Both the position numbers and the translations under genes were made by a program. A stretch of 41,093 bases of DNA from Bacteriovoracaceae bacterium (GTDB lineage: Bacteria; Bdellovibrionota; Bacteriovoracia; Bacteriovoracales; Bacteriovoracaceae): NCBI GenBank assembly GCA_947451425.1, contig CANGAC010000005.1:1-41093 (forward strand), written 5' to 3'. Under the pieces are notes generated by a model, which was not told the DNA's origin, ran no database searches, and worked only from the letters and a program-made list of their open reading frames with translations. Positions 9,334 through 20,275 of the stretch are shown piece after piece; the stretch's first letter is position 1, and each line of letters starts with the position of its first letter.

Positions 9334-10127
9334 CGCTTGCGGGCCACACGTCGGGCGTAAAGGGATTTTAGTCTTGCTCTTAATACATCAGGATTGGGAT
9401 ATGTTGAAAGAAGAGAATAGTAAATATTGTAGGCTTCTTTGAGTTTTTCATTCGATTCATAGGCATTGGCGATGAGAAACTTCACCTTCACAATCTGATC
9501 TTTGCGTTTTTCGCGCTTCAGATACTCCAGCCAGTAATCAACCGCCTTGTCCCAGTTCTTGTTATAAAACTCAATCAGCGCCATCTGGTTGTAGGCTTCG
9601 ACATAGTAAGGATTCGTCGGCTGGTTAATGATCTGGTTGAAAATCTCGCGGGCCTTATCATAGCGGCCCATTTCAAAATACGATTCCCCCACGCGGAGAT
9701 AATAATAATCGTAGTTCGAAAGCCGGGGCTTCACCTGCATGAGAATCTGATAGGCCCGAATCGACTCGTTAAAATTCCGCGCAAAGCTGTAGTTAATATC
9801 AGCAATTTTTTCGAGAGATTTTACCTGCCACAAAGGCTCGTCAACATTATCCACGATGAACTGGTAATACTTGAGGGCCTTCACCTGTTGATCGAGATAG
9901 AGATAATAAATTTCTGCGAGCTGGTAGTTGATCTTGGTCTTGATGACCTTCGAAGGATTCTTCACGAGAATCCGCTCATAGAGTTCAACCGCTTTATCAA
10001 ACTGCTGGTTATCAACGTACTTTTGAGCGGAGAGAATATCCTGGTTCAGTCCCGAGGTGAAATCACACCCCAGGACGAACAGGAAAATAAGAAATTTACT
10101 GAACAGGAGTTTCAGATGTTTCGCCAT
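9330..10127 (-). CDS. TPR-repeat lipoprotein
   Basis: A 265-aa protein from the ATG at 10127. I chose this start because [21 protein letters not shown] gives a lipoprotein signal with Cys21. Upstream in-frame starts (10208, and ATGATG at 10139/10136 beside an AGAGG) would add residues that read through the gyrA end. The rest is helical and built of tetratricopeptide-like repeats, for example KYVDNQQFDKAVELYERIL, YYLRVGESYFEMGRYDKAREIF and AYNQMALIEFYNKNWDKAVDYW. Such proteins act as scaffolds, as in BamD-like lipoproteins. Asp22 follows the lipidated Cys; in E. coli that would favour inner-membrane retention. The 5' end overlaps gyrA by 32 bases and the 3' end overlaps the next gene by 4. The partner is unknown. 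Confidence 0.85.
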   Translation of the reverse strand: MAKHLKLLFSKFLIFLFVLGCDFTSGLNQDILSAQKYVDNQQFDKAVELYERILVKNPSKVIKTKINYQLAEIYYLYLDQQVKALKYYQFIVDNVDEPLWQVKSLEKIADINYSFARNFNESIRAYQILMQVKPRLSNYDYYYLRVGESYFEMGRYDKAREIFNQIINQPTNPYYVEAYNQMALIEFYNKNWDKAVDYWLEYLKREKRKDQIVKVKFLIANAYESNEKLKEAYNIYYSLLSTYPNPDVLRARLKSLYARRVARKR

Positions 10128-12579
10128 CGGATCCATCATCCTCTGACTCCGCGATTTTCTCAACTGCCACAACTTTTTCGTCAGGCTTAACATTGATGAG
10201 GCGGACACCCTGAGTGTTTCTTCCGAGGAGAGAAATACCAGAGATCTTCGTTCTGATTACCTGACCCTTGTCGGTAATAATCATGAGATCGTCTTTGTCG
10301 CTCACAGGAAGGATCGCCATGATCTCGCCGGTTTTCTCCGTGAGTTTCATCGCGAGAATCCCTTTACCACCGCGAGACTGTTTACGATATTCTTCAGCGG
10401 CTGAACGCTTACCGTATCCGCGTGACGTAACAGTCAGGATCTCTGACTTGTCATCGATCACTTCCATACCAATAACCCATTCATTCTCGTCGATGCTCAT
10501 ACCCTTCACACCCTGAGACACGCGACCCTGAGCGCGACAGTCATCTTCGTGGAAACGGATAGATTTACCAGCGGAAGAGGCGAGGAGTACGTCTTTCTTA
10601 CCGTCAGTAATTCTGACTGCGAGAATTTCGTCACCATCAACAACCTTGATCGCCTTGAGACCGTTCTGTCTCATGTTCTTATACTCAGAGAGTTCTGATT
10701 TTTTCACAATCCCGTGCTTCGTCGCAAATACCAGGAAGTGTCCTTCAGCTTCTTTCGGAACAGTGATGATTTCTTTCACCACTTCGCCGGCAGGAACGTT
10801 GATGATGTTCACCACGTTTCGGCCTTTCGATGTGCGAAGACCTTCAGGAATCTGATAAACCTTGATAGAGAACACTGTTCCCTTATCAGTGAAGATCATC
10901 AACGTATCGTGAGTGTCAGCGGTGAAGATCGACGTGTAGAAGTCTTCGTCGAGATCGGCACCTTTGACACCTTTACCGCCACGTTTTTGCGCGCGATAAG
11001 TATCAGTCGCCATGCGCTTCAGATAACCCTTCTGGGTAATCGTCACGATGACTTCTTCGTTCTTGATGAGATCTTCCATCTGAATTTCGTCGGCCTGGGC
11101 AATGATCTCAGTGCGGCGTTCATCACCGTAGTTTTCTTTTACTTCAGCAAATTCGGTTTTGATGATCGCCCTGATCTGTTCTTCAGATCCGAGAATACCT
11201 TCGAGGCGGGCGATTTCTTTCATGATGGCTTCGTAGTCAGCAATAATCTTATCGCGCTCAAGACCCGTGAGGCGCTGGAGACGCATGTCGAGAATTGCCT
11301 GCGCCTGGATTGCCGAGAGAGTGAATCTCGACATCAACTGGTCTTTGGCCTGCGCCGGACCTTCAGCTGCTTTGATCATGTTCACGATCTCGTCGATGTT
11401 TTCGACGGCGATCTTGAGACCCTCTAAGATGTGAGCGCGCTCTTTGGCTTTCTTTAATTCGTAGGTGGTACGACGGATAACGATTTCACGACGGTGCTCG
11501 ATGAAACACTGGAGCTGTTCCTTGAGGTCCATGACTTTCGGTTGACCGTTGTAGATCGAGAGGAAAATGATCCCGAAAGAAACCTGCATCTGAGTCTGCT
11601 TGTATAGACGGTTCAGAATCACGGCACCCTGTTCACCTTTCTTGATATCGATAACAACGCGAATACCTTCACGAGAAGATTCATCGCGGATATCAGAAAT
11701 ACCTTCAATCGCTTTTTCCGTTACGAGTTCGGCAATTTTCTCAATGAGTTTTGCCTTGTTCACCTGATAAGGAAGTTCTGTGATCACGATCATCTCGCGA
11801 TCATTCTTCTTAATTTCCACTTCGGCTTTCGCACGAATCTGAATGACACCCTTACCGGTGTGATACGCCTGCTGAATTCCCGCTGTTCCGATAATTGAAC
11901 CAGAAGTCGGGAAATCCGGACCTGGAATAATTTTTAGAAGTTCATGAACCGTCATGCCTGGATTTTCAATCAGGGCCTCAAGGCCATTCATCACTTCCGT
12001 TAAGTTGTGCGGAGGAATGTTGGTCGCCATACCAACGGCAATACCAGCAGATCCGTTAATGAGGAGGTTCGGAACTTTTGTCGGAAGAACTGTTGGTTCC
12101 TGGAGGGATCCATCATAGTTGTCCTGCCAATCAACGGTTTCTTTGTCGATATCACCCATCATGTCGTTGGTGAGCTTCTGCATTCTCACTTCGGTGTATC
12201 GCATGGCCGCGGCGTTATCTCCGTCAATCGAACCGAAGTTCCCCTGACCATCAATGATCGGATATCTCATAGAGAAATCCTGCGCGAGTCGAACCATGGC
12301 CCCGTAAACGGCAGAGTCCCCGTGAGGGTGATACTTACCGATAACGTCACCGACCACACGGGCAGACTTTAAGTAAGGTCTGTTGTGGTAGTTATTTAAC
12401 ATGTGCATCGCGAATAATACGCGTCTGTGCACGGGCTTTAATCCATCACGAACATCCGGAAGCGCACGGCCAACGATTACCGACATGGCGTAATCGAGGT
12501 AACAGCTTCTCATCTCGTCCTGAATCAGGAGGGGAGTGATATTGCCGTGGTTAGGAACGTTGTTGTTTTCGTCGCTCAT
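10096..12579 (-). CDS. gyrA: DNA gyrase subunit A
   Basis: An 827-aa DNA-cleaving subunit of gyrase, which introduces negative supercoils. The catalytic tyrosine is Tyr128 ([11 protein letters not shown]. coli Tyr122). The C-terminal domain carries a GyrA box (QKRGGKG), which identifies gyrase rather than topoisomerase IV ParC. The quinolone-resistance region reads [12 protein letters not shown]. Ser89 (E. coli Ser83) is kept, but E. coli Asp87 corresponds to Gly93 (codon GGG, plus-strand bases 12301-12303). It ends in an acidic tail. It starts 15 bases after the gyrB stop and overlaps the TPR lipoprotein gene. Confidence 0.98.
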   Translation of the reverse strand: MSDENNNVPNHGNITPLLIQDEMRSCYLDYAMSVIVGRALPDVRDGLKPVHRRVLFAMHMLNNYHNRPYLKSARVVGDVIGKYHPHGDSAVYGAMVRLAQDFSMRYPIIDGQGNFGSIDGDNAAAMRYTEVRMQKLTNDMMGDIDKETVDWQDNYDGSLQEPTVLPTKVPNLLINGSAGIAVGMATNIPPHNLTEVMNGLEALIENPGMTVHELLKIIPGPDFPTSGSIIGTAGIQQAYHTGKGVIQIRAKAEVEIKKNDREMIVITELPYQVNKAKLIEKIAELVTEKAIEGISDIRDESSREGIRVVIDIKKGEQGAVILNRLYKQTQMQVSFGIIFLSIYNGQPKVMDLKEQLQCFIEHRREIVIRRTTYELKKAKERAHILEGLKIAVENIDEIVNMIKAAEGPAQAKDQLMSRFTLSAIQAQAILDMRLQRLTGLERDKIIADYEAIMKEIARLEGILGSEEQIRAIIKTEFAEVKENYGDERRTEIIAQADEIQMEDLIKNEEVIVTITQKGYLKRMATDTYRAQKRGGKGVKGADLDEDFYTSIFTADTHDTLMIFTDKGTVFSIKVYQIPEGLRTSKGRNVVNIINVPAGEVVKEIITVPKEAEGHFLVFATKHGIVKKSELSEYKNMRQNGLKAIKVVDGDEILAVRITDGKKDVLLASSAGKSIRFHEDDCRAQGRVSQGVKGMSIDENEWVIGMEVIDDKSEILTVTSRGYGKRSAAEEYRKQSRGGKGILAMKLTEKTGEIMAILPVSDKDDLMIITDKGQVIRTKISGISLLGRNTQGVRLINVKPDEKVVAVEKIAESEDDGSDGETSETPVQ

Positions 12580-12594
12580 TCAATCATCCTTAAA

Positions 12595-15042
<2,448 letters not shown>

Positions 15043-15052
15043 TCATTGGCTC

Positions 15053-16153
15053 CTAGCCGGGGGCCTTGAGTCCCCCATGTTCGATAAAAAACTTCTTGGA
15101 ATTTGGTATCCGTTCCAATTCTTTCCCAAAATTCTCGTTGGCGGTCGTGATTAAAACCTGGAAGTTTTTTGTTTCCAGATATTCGATCAAGTTTTTCCAT
15201 CTCCGGCTATCTAACTCGCCTGAAACGTCGTCTATGAGAACAATAGGATAAGAGCTAAATTTATACCGAAAAAGCTCTATATAGGCAAATATAAGGCTCA
15301 GAAACGCCATTTTCTGTTGGCCTAAGGAACAGAACTCAAACGCGTTGAGTCCATTGAAACTAAATATGAAGTCGTCGCGATGAATTCCTACCTGTGTAAT
15401 TTCAGCTTTTATGTCGTTTGATTCCTGATGACGATAAAAGTCAAAAATCTTTTTAGCGTCCCAATGAACGAAAAGACTGTCGAGATCCATCTGCAGAGTG
15501 TTTTCCTCTGCAAAAATGGCCCGAAAAGTCGGTGTTATAAATTGATTCAATTGATTGAGGAATTCATGTCTTTTGGCGGTGAGAATCGCAGAATATTCTG
15601 AAACCTGCTCATCAATTGCACGCAGCTGGAAGGAAGCATTTTTCCCACCCATGCCCAGGACAGAATTTCTGAAGCGCATGGATTTTTGAAAACGTCCAAG
15701 GATCTGACGGAATTCTTTATCCATGAGGGACATATGCGAATCCATCCACTGGCGGCGAAACGTACTGCTCGTATGGAAAGAATAAGAATCAAAAGGATTG
15801 ATAAACACAGAACTGGAAGGAGTTTTAGATTTTTCCGGTGAACTGTTGAGAAATCTTTCTTCTAGTTCTTCGCCCATTCTCAAAGAATAGGAAACAAGCT
15901 CGCCTTCTTTTTCAAACGCAGATTGAAGGATCAGTTGCGACTGTCCACCCTCAATGTCGATCATCTGTGCAAAACCAGTGTTTTTACGGAATGATTTTTT
16001 ATTGGTGAGAAGGTAAACGGCTTCGAGGAGATTGGTTTTCCCGTTACCGTTCTGGCCAAAAATGCAATTTATCCCAGAGGTGAATTCAAAAACAGAGGAG
16101 GCGAGATTTCGGAAGTTTTGTGCCTGTAATTTCTTAACTTTTCCAAAATCCAT
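15053..16153 (-). CDS. recF: DNA replication and repair protein RecF
   Basis: A 366-aa SMC-like ATPase that helps load RecA at single-strand gaps. Walker A is GQNGNGKT (33-40), the signature region is CSLGQQKMAFLSL, and Walker B/D-loop is VLIDDVSGELD. Length and placement between dnaN (3 bases upstream) and gyrB (10 bases downstream) are typical, and the three are very probably co-transcribed. Confidence 0.96.
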   Translation of the reverse strand: MDFGKVKKLQAQNFRNLASSVFEFTSGINCIFGQNGNGKTNLLEAVYLLTNKKSFRKNTGFAQMIDIEGGQSQLILQSAFEKEGELVSYSLRMGEELEERFLNSSPEKSKTPSSSVFINPFDSYSFHTSSTFRRQWMDSHMSLMDKEFRQILGRFQKSMRFRNSVLGMGGKNASFQLRAIDEQVSEYSAILTAKRHEFLNQLNQFITPTFRAIFAEENTLQMDLDSLFVHWDAKKIFDFYRHQESNDIKAEITQVGIHRDDFIFSFNGLNAFEFCSLGQQKMAFLSLIFAYIELFRYKFSSYPIVLIDDVSGELDSRRWKNLIEYLETKNFQVLITTANENFGKELERIPNSKKFFIEHGGLKAPG

Positions 16154-16156
16154 CCA

Positions 16157-17269
16157 CTACAGCTTCAGAGGCATAATGATGCCCAGGAACTCCGGAATAT
16201 CTTCAGCTTTAATGACGACGGGAGAAAGCTCATTATTAAACTCGAAGGTCACATCCGTTTCATTGAGAACGGACAGGCTTTCCGTGAGATATTTAGCGTT
16301 AAACCCGATCTCTGTCGCTTTTCCGTCATAAGAGATTGGAAGATTTTCTGAGGCCTGACCCAGGGCCGGATGATTCGTAGAAATCACCAGCTCGTTCTTC
16401 TGGATATTAAGCTTAATCCCATTGGTTTTTTCATTAGAAAGGATCTTGATGCGTTTTACGGCGTTCAGGATGGCATTCCTGTCAATATGGAAGCGATTGG
16501 TTGTCTTAGCAGGGATGACCGTTTGATATTTAGGATATTCACGGGCAATCAGGCGGATCGAAAGATAGTACTCATTTCGTGCGTTCACGAACATGAAGGA
16601 ATCATCGAGAGAAATGGAAACCTCATCTTCCGGGTAAGAGTCAGCAATCTTTTTGAGCTCGCTGATTCCTTTTTTGGGAACGATAACACCATCCACTAGG
16701 AACTTATTTTCCCCGATAAATTCATGAGTATCGAGAAGTGCCAGGCGGTGACCATCAATCGCAACTGCACGAAGTTTAGAGTCGGTAAGCTGGAAATAAA
16801 TACCATTAAGGTACAGTCTCGTTTCATCCGTAGAAATCGCATGAGAAGTCTTGTTGATGATGTGAGAGATCTGTTTAGTCTTAAGCCGGAATTCTGAGCT
16901 TTGGTTCTGGAATGTGAGCTGAGGAAATTCCTCTGCGCTTGTGATTAAAAGTGAATAGTTAATGTTTTTACAAGTGAGATTTAAAAGGTTGGTGTTATCA
17001 ACACTCATCACCACTTCATCGTTTGGAAGTTCTCTCAGGATCTCTGCAATGTTCTTGCTGTTAATGCAAAAGCTGCCTTCTTTTTCAATTTTGGCATCGA
17101 GAATTATTTTTGCTGATACTTCGAGATCAGTTGCAATCAGTTCTAATTTGTTACCGGCAGTTTTTAAAAGACAGTTCGTCAGGATGGGACGAGAGTTCTT
17201 TTTATCAACGACTGATAAAACTTTATTGATGGCTTCTCTCAGAACCTGTGACGGTATTATCAGCTTCAT
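16157..17269 (-). CDS. dnaN: DNA polymerase III beta sliding clamp
   Basis: A 370-aa processivity clamp that dimerises into a ring around DNA. The start MKLIIPSQVLREAINKVLSVVDKKNSRPIL, the internal YLNGIYF/AVAIDGHRLAL block and the terminal VVIKAEDIPEFLGIIMPLKL are characteristic of the family. A clear ribosome site (AAGGAA on the minus strand) lies about 7 bases before the ATG. It is transcribed away from the candidate origin. Confidence 0.97.
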   Translation of the reverse strand: MKLIIPSQVLREAINKVLSVVDKKNSRPILTNCLLKTAGNKLELIATDLEVSAKIILDAKIEKEGSFCINSKNIAEILRELPNDEVVMSVDNTNLLNLTCKNINYSLLITSAEEFPQLTFQNQSSEFRLKTKQISHIINKTSHAISTDETRLYLNGIYFQLTDSKLRAVAIDGHRLALLDTHEFIGENKFLVDGVIVPKKGISELKKIADSYPEDEVSISLDDSFMFVNARNEYYLSIRLIAREYPKYQTVIPAKTTNRFHIDRNAILNAVKRIKILSNEKTNGIKLNIQKNELVISTNHPALGQASENLPISYDGKATEIGFNAKYLTESLSVLNETDVTFEFNNELSPVVIKAEDIPEFLGIIMPLKL

Positions 17270-17294
17270 GAAATTTCCTTAGATGAGACTCAAG

Positions 17295-17323
17295 GTTTTA
17301 ACTTTTCTCCCTCAGATGTTCAA
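17295..17323 (-). promoter_or_regulatory. Candidate dnaN promoter
   Basis: On the minus strand, TTGAAC (17323-17318) and TAAAAC (17300-17295) are separated by 17 bases and lie 26 bases before the dnaN ATG. Each box matches the sigma-70 consensus at 4 of 6 positions. It is a plausible but unproven promoter for the dnaN-recF-gyrB-gyrA run. Confidence 0.35.
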
Positions 17324-17339
17324 GGGAAGCTCTTGCTGT

Positions 17340-17680
17340 TTCTTTTCCCCAAAAAGGACTCTATATATATTCTTTTTTAATTCTTTATTCTTATTAGCCG
17401 GGATGGTGTGGATAGATTGGGGCGTGATGAGTAATATTGAAGAGTTAACCTTAAATTTACCTAAAGTATTCCACGTACAGTGTTAGACTAAAAATTCCCT
17501 GATTCGTATATCATGATCTTTGGCTGCGCTTTAGGTGTGCCCATCCACGGCCTTCAACAGAGTTTCCCTTTGTGCGTGCAGCAAACAAGAAATCCTTTTT
17601 ATAAACACGTCCATTTCTGAAAAACGCTTCCACAATTTTCTCCACAATGTGGACAGATGATTTGTGGACAGCAATCCATG
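17340..17680. other. oriC: Candidate replication origin (oriC) between dnaA and dnaN
   Basis: The 449-base gap between dnaA and dnaN holds no credible gene. DnaA-box-like 9-mers (against TTATCCACA) lie at 17407-17415 (TGTGGATAG, 8/9), 17599-17607 (TTATAAACA, 8/9), 17638-17646 (TTCTCCACA, 8/9), 17648-17656 and 17663-17671 (both TGTGGACAG, 7/9). The hexamer TCCACA/TGTGGA occurs four times between 17629 and 17668. An AT-rich run at about 17359-17397 (ATATATAT, then TTTTTTAATTCTTTATTCTT) could be the unwinding element. Genes on both sides point away, except dnaA itself. Most boxes are imperfect, so the edges are approximate. Confidence 0.75.
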
Positions 17681-17718
17681 AACATTTAGTTCTGTTGAAA
17701 TGTTAGGAACTCTTCAAA

Positions 17719-19317
17719 TTAAAGTGATTTTTCGATGTCGAGAACTTGCTGAGCAAGTAGAGATTCAGTTTTGATGCGGTCTTTGATCGTGTTGATCGCG
17801 TGAAGAACTGTGGAATGATCGCGGCCGGAGAAATATTGCCCATTTTCCTTCAAGGTTGGCTTAATGAGCTTATTCACCAGATACATGGAAACCTGGCGAG
17901 GGAGGGTTACTTCCTTCGTCTTGGCCTTCCCGCGAAGGTCTCCAATCGGAATTTTGTAATAGCCCGCAACGGTTTTAGCAATTGAGTCAATTGTGATGTT
18001 TTTCTGATTCTCGAGTTCTTCGTTGAGCTTTAAGTGCTCTTTAGCAACTTCGAGATCGATGTCCACTTTGAGAAGGGACGTAACGAGACCTAGCTTCACC
18101 AGGCATCCCTCGAGCTCTCTGATGTTGCTCTTCACGCATTTCGCGATGAGGTTCACAACATCCGGAGAGAGATAAATGTCTCTTTCAACGGCTTTTTTCT
18201 TAAGAATAGCGATACGTGTTTCAAGATCCGGCTGCTGAACTTCTACCGGAAGGGCAGAGGAAAGACGCGATTTGATCCTGTCTTCGATCCCTTCGATTTC
18301 TTTGGGCTGTTTATCCGACGTAAACACGAGCTGCTTGTCTCTCGACATAAGTTCGTTGAACACGTCAAAGAATGCATTCTGTGTTCCCGCACGGTTTTTT
18401 AATTCGTGAATATCATCAATGATAAGAACGTCAGTCTGCTCAGTGTATTTTCTCTTGAAGTCGAAAAGCTTGTTGATCTGCATGCTGTCGACCATCTCGC
18501 TCATGAAGCGATTCGCCGAGGTGATACAGATGCGAAGGTGCGGTTTTGTGGCCTGGATGTGGTTGGCAATCGCATGGATCAGGTGGGTTTTTCCGAGGCC
18601 CGAGTTTCCATAGATATAAAGAGCTGGGAAGTTCTTCCCTGGCTCGCGCGCAACCGCGAGAGAAGCCGCACATGCCATGTTGTTTGATGGACCAATAATA
18701 AAATTGTCAAAAGTCTTGGTGATATCCACCTGGACGTTTGGCGACGCCGCCATATGCTCGAGAACTCTTGAGTCGACCGTTTTGATGAGGTCTTCTTTTG
18801 TCGGCTGGAGTTCTTCGATAAAGAAGGTGGCCTGCTTCGGAGTTTCTACTTTTCTAGTCTCTTTTTTCAGTATGCTTTCTGTATTGGAGCTTTGAGAAAG
18901 ACTCGATCCAATAACCTGGAGCTCAATCCGGAATGATTTCCCGAGAATTTCAAACAGGGCCTTTTTAATAGTCTCTGTATAATGGATCTCGATCATGTTT
19001 TTGATGAAGTTCGTCGTGACAACAAATTCCACCGTTTCTTGATTGATGGCCGCCACGGTAAAGGTATTAGCGAAGTAAGCGTGAAACTTGTTGGCGTTGA
19101 TGAGGTTCTTGATCTGCTCAAGCAGGGCCTCAGTCGTAGTCTTAAGTTCTTCTGATGAGAACTCAGGGGCGGGCTTGGCAATGGCACAAGCCTCGATCGC
19201 CTTCATCGTCTTCTCTATGATCACAGGATGGGCCATGTGGTTCACCGGTTTGGACGCGGCGCTCTCTGAGAGACCGTCGAGCTTTAGAAAATGATTAAAA
19301 GGAAACTTTTGAGTCAT
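17719..19317 (-). CDS. dnaA: Chromosomal replication initiator DnaA
   Basis: A 532-aa AAA+ initiator that binds oriC and melts it. The domain III Walker A is GNSGLGKT (237-244), Walker B is VLIIDDIHEL, and an arginine-finger region follows (GIEDRIKSRLSSALPVEV). Domain IV carries the DNA-binding signature SGRDHSTVLHAINTI. Domain I-like sequence begins only near residue 60 (ALLEQIKNLINANKFHAYF), so there is an N-terminal extension of about 60 residues of unknown role. An internal ATG at 19236 (Met28) would shorten it. Neither start has a clear Shine-Dalgarno site. It is divergent from rpmH and is transcribed toward the candidate origin. Confidence 0.97.
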   Translation of the reverse strand: MTQKFPFNHFLKLDGLSESAASKPVNHMAHPVIIEKTMKAIEACAIAKPAPEFSSEELKTTTEALLEQIKNLINANKFHAYFANTFTVAAINQETVEFVVTTNFIKNMIEIHYTETIKKALFEILGKSFRIELQVIGSSLSQSSNTESILKKETRKVETPKQATFFIEELQPTKEDLIKTVDSRVLEHMAASPNVQVDITKTFDNFIIGPSNNMACAASLAVAREPGKNFPALYIYGNSGLGKTHLIHAIANHIQATKPHLRICITSANRFMSEMVDSMQINKLFDFKRKYTEQTDVLIIDDIHELKNRAGTQNAFFDVFNELMSRDKQLVFTSDKQPKEIEGIEDRIKSRLSSALPVEVQQPDLETRIAILKKKAVERDIYLSPDVVNLIAKCVKSNIRELEGCLVKLGLVTSLLKVDIDLEVAKEHLKLNEELENQKNITIDSIAKTVAGYYKIPIGDLRGKAKTKEVTLPRQVSMYLVNKLIKPTLKENGQYFSGRDHSTVLHAINTIKDRIKTESLLAQQVLDIEKSL

Positions 19318-19521
19318 TATATAAAAGTAATTTAGCTGAGTTAAAAAGTTAGGATGGTATTAACAGGGGCACTGGACGTTAATCAATGTTGGGCCTCTTA
19401 CATCTACTTACTCTAAAGATTGAACATGTTATAACGTACAAATCTTATTGACCCATATGGGTAAATCCTGTAATTAAGGTGCTTCCCAAAATTACAAAGC
19501 TACTTCTCGAAGGACTTCAAT
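19318..19521. promoter_or_regulatory. Divergent dnaA/rpmH control region
   Basis: This is a 204-base gap with no gene. On the plus strand TTGACC (19448-19453) could be the -35 of rpmH, with TGTAAT (19469-19474, spacing 15) or TAATTA (19471-19476, spacing 17) as -10. A perfect 12-bp palindrome, ACCCATATGGGT (19451-19462), sits between the boxes and could be an operator. Toward dnaA, TTGATT and GTTAAT with 16 bases between them are a weak candidate. I see no good DnaA box here. Confidence 0.45.
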
Positions 19522-19680
19522 ATGAGTATGCAGAAAAGAACTTGGCAACCGAAGAAACTCAAGCGCCTCCGCGATCACGGGTTTCTCGCTCGCATGGCCA
19601 CTGTTGGTGGAAAGAAAGTGATTAACCGCCGCCGCGCTAAGGGCCGCAAAGCACTTACTGTTTCAACAGGAACGAAGTAA
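19522..19680 (+). CDS. rpmH: 50S ribosomal protein L34
   Basis: A 52-aa basic ribosomal protein of the large subunit. The sequence [20 protein letters not shown], followed by FLARMA and [14 protein letters not shown], is diagnostic of L34. The ATG at 19522 follows AGGA (19511-19514) with 7 bases between. A second ATG at 19528 matches the start of most L34 proteins (MxKRT) but has poorer spacing. It is the first gene of the conserved rpmH-rnpA-yidD-yidC-mnmE run. Confidence 0.95.
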   Translation: MSMQKRTWQPKKLKRLRDHGFLARMATVGGKKVINRRRAKGRKALTVSTGTK

Positions 19681-19688
19681 TTTTTGAG

Positions 19689-20045
19689 ATGATTCCTGCC
19701 TCTTTTGGCTTTCCGAAATCTCACAAACTTACCCAGAAAATTGATTTTGAATATTTGCGTGAACAGAGCTCTAAAGGCTTTGTTCACCCTCTTATCTGCT
19801 ATTCACGCGCCTCCCGTCTGAATCTCCCTCATTTAAGAATCGGCTTCAGTATTTCCCGGAAAATAGGCAAGGCCCATGATCGCAATCGCTTAAAGCGTAT
19901 TATGAAAGAGTTTTTCCGGCTGAATCCTGAGCTCATCGCGGTTCCACTCGACGTACTCTTTGTCATTGTGGCCAAGCCCGAGAGTGAAGAACAGTTGATG
20001 AAGGCTTTTTCAAAACTGTTTAAAGGACTCCAGGGAAAAAGATGA
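19689..20045 (+). CDS. rnpA: Ribonuclease P protein component
   Basis: A 118-aa basic protein that binds the catalytic RNase P RNA and aids 5' maturation of tRNA. The RNR motif region [17 protein letters not shown] (about 62-78), after [11 protein letters not shown], is characteristic. It lies 8 bases after rpmH, and its stop overlaps the yidD start as ATGA (20042-20045). Confidence 0.95.
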   Translation: MIPASFGFPKSHKLTQKIDFEYLREQSSKGFVHPLICYSRASRLNLPHLRIGFSISRKIGKAHDRNRLKRIMKEFFRLNPELIAVPLDVLFVIVAKPESEEQLMKAFSKLFKGLQGKR

Positions 20046-20251
20046 AAACCCTGGCCGATCTTTTTCTCCGTTTTTATCAGTATTTTATCTCACCACTTCT
20101 CGGGAACAATTGCCGCTTCGAACCCACCTGTTCCCAATACGCTCGCGACTGCTTTAAGAAGTTTTCTTTACCCCGAGCTTTATGGTATTCAAGTCGACGA
20201 ATTTGCAAGTGTCATCCTTTTCATCCCGGCGGGCACGACCCCGTTCCTTAA
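20042..20251 (+). CDS. yidD: Membrane protein insertion efficiency factor YidD
   Basis: A 69-aa protein with the full YidD pattern: [20 protein letters not shown], then Y, then a Cys-rich end [18 protein letters not shown]. It is a small membrane-associated factor that supports YidC-dependent insertion and is nearly always encoded between rnpA and yidC, as here. Translation is coupled to rnpA by a 4-base overlap. Confidence 0.96.
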   Translation: MKTLADLFLRFYQYFISPLLGNNCRFEPTCSQYARDCFKKFSLPRALWYSSRRICKCHPFHPGGHDPVP

Positions 20252-20275
20252 GCCGCGGAATTTTTGGAGTTTTTC

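Noticed and set aside
17469-17484. Half of a parS-like sequence (TATTCCACGTACAGTG)
   Set aside because: It matches parS at only about 10 of 16 positions and is not palindromic.
17283-17486. 67-codon open frame on the plus strand within the dnaA-dnaN gap
   Set aside because: It has no ribosome site or recognisable domain, overlaps the AT-rich run and a DnaA box, and has low-complexity Phe-rich sequence. It is best explained as chance within the origin.
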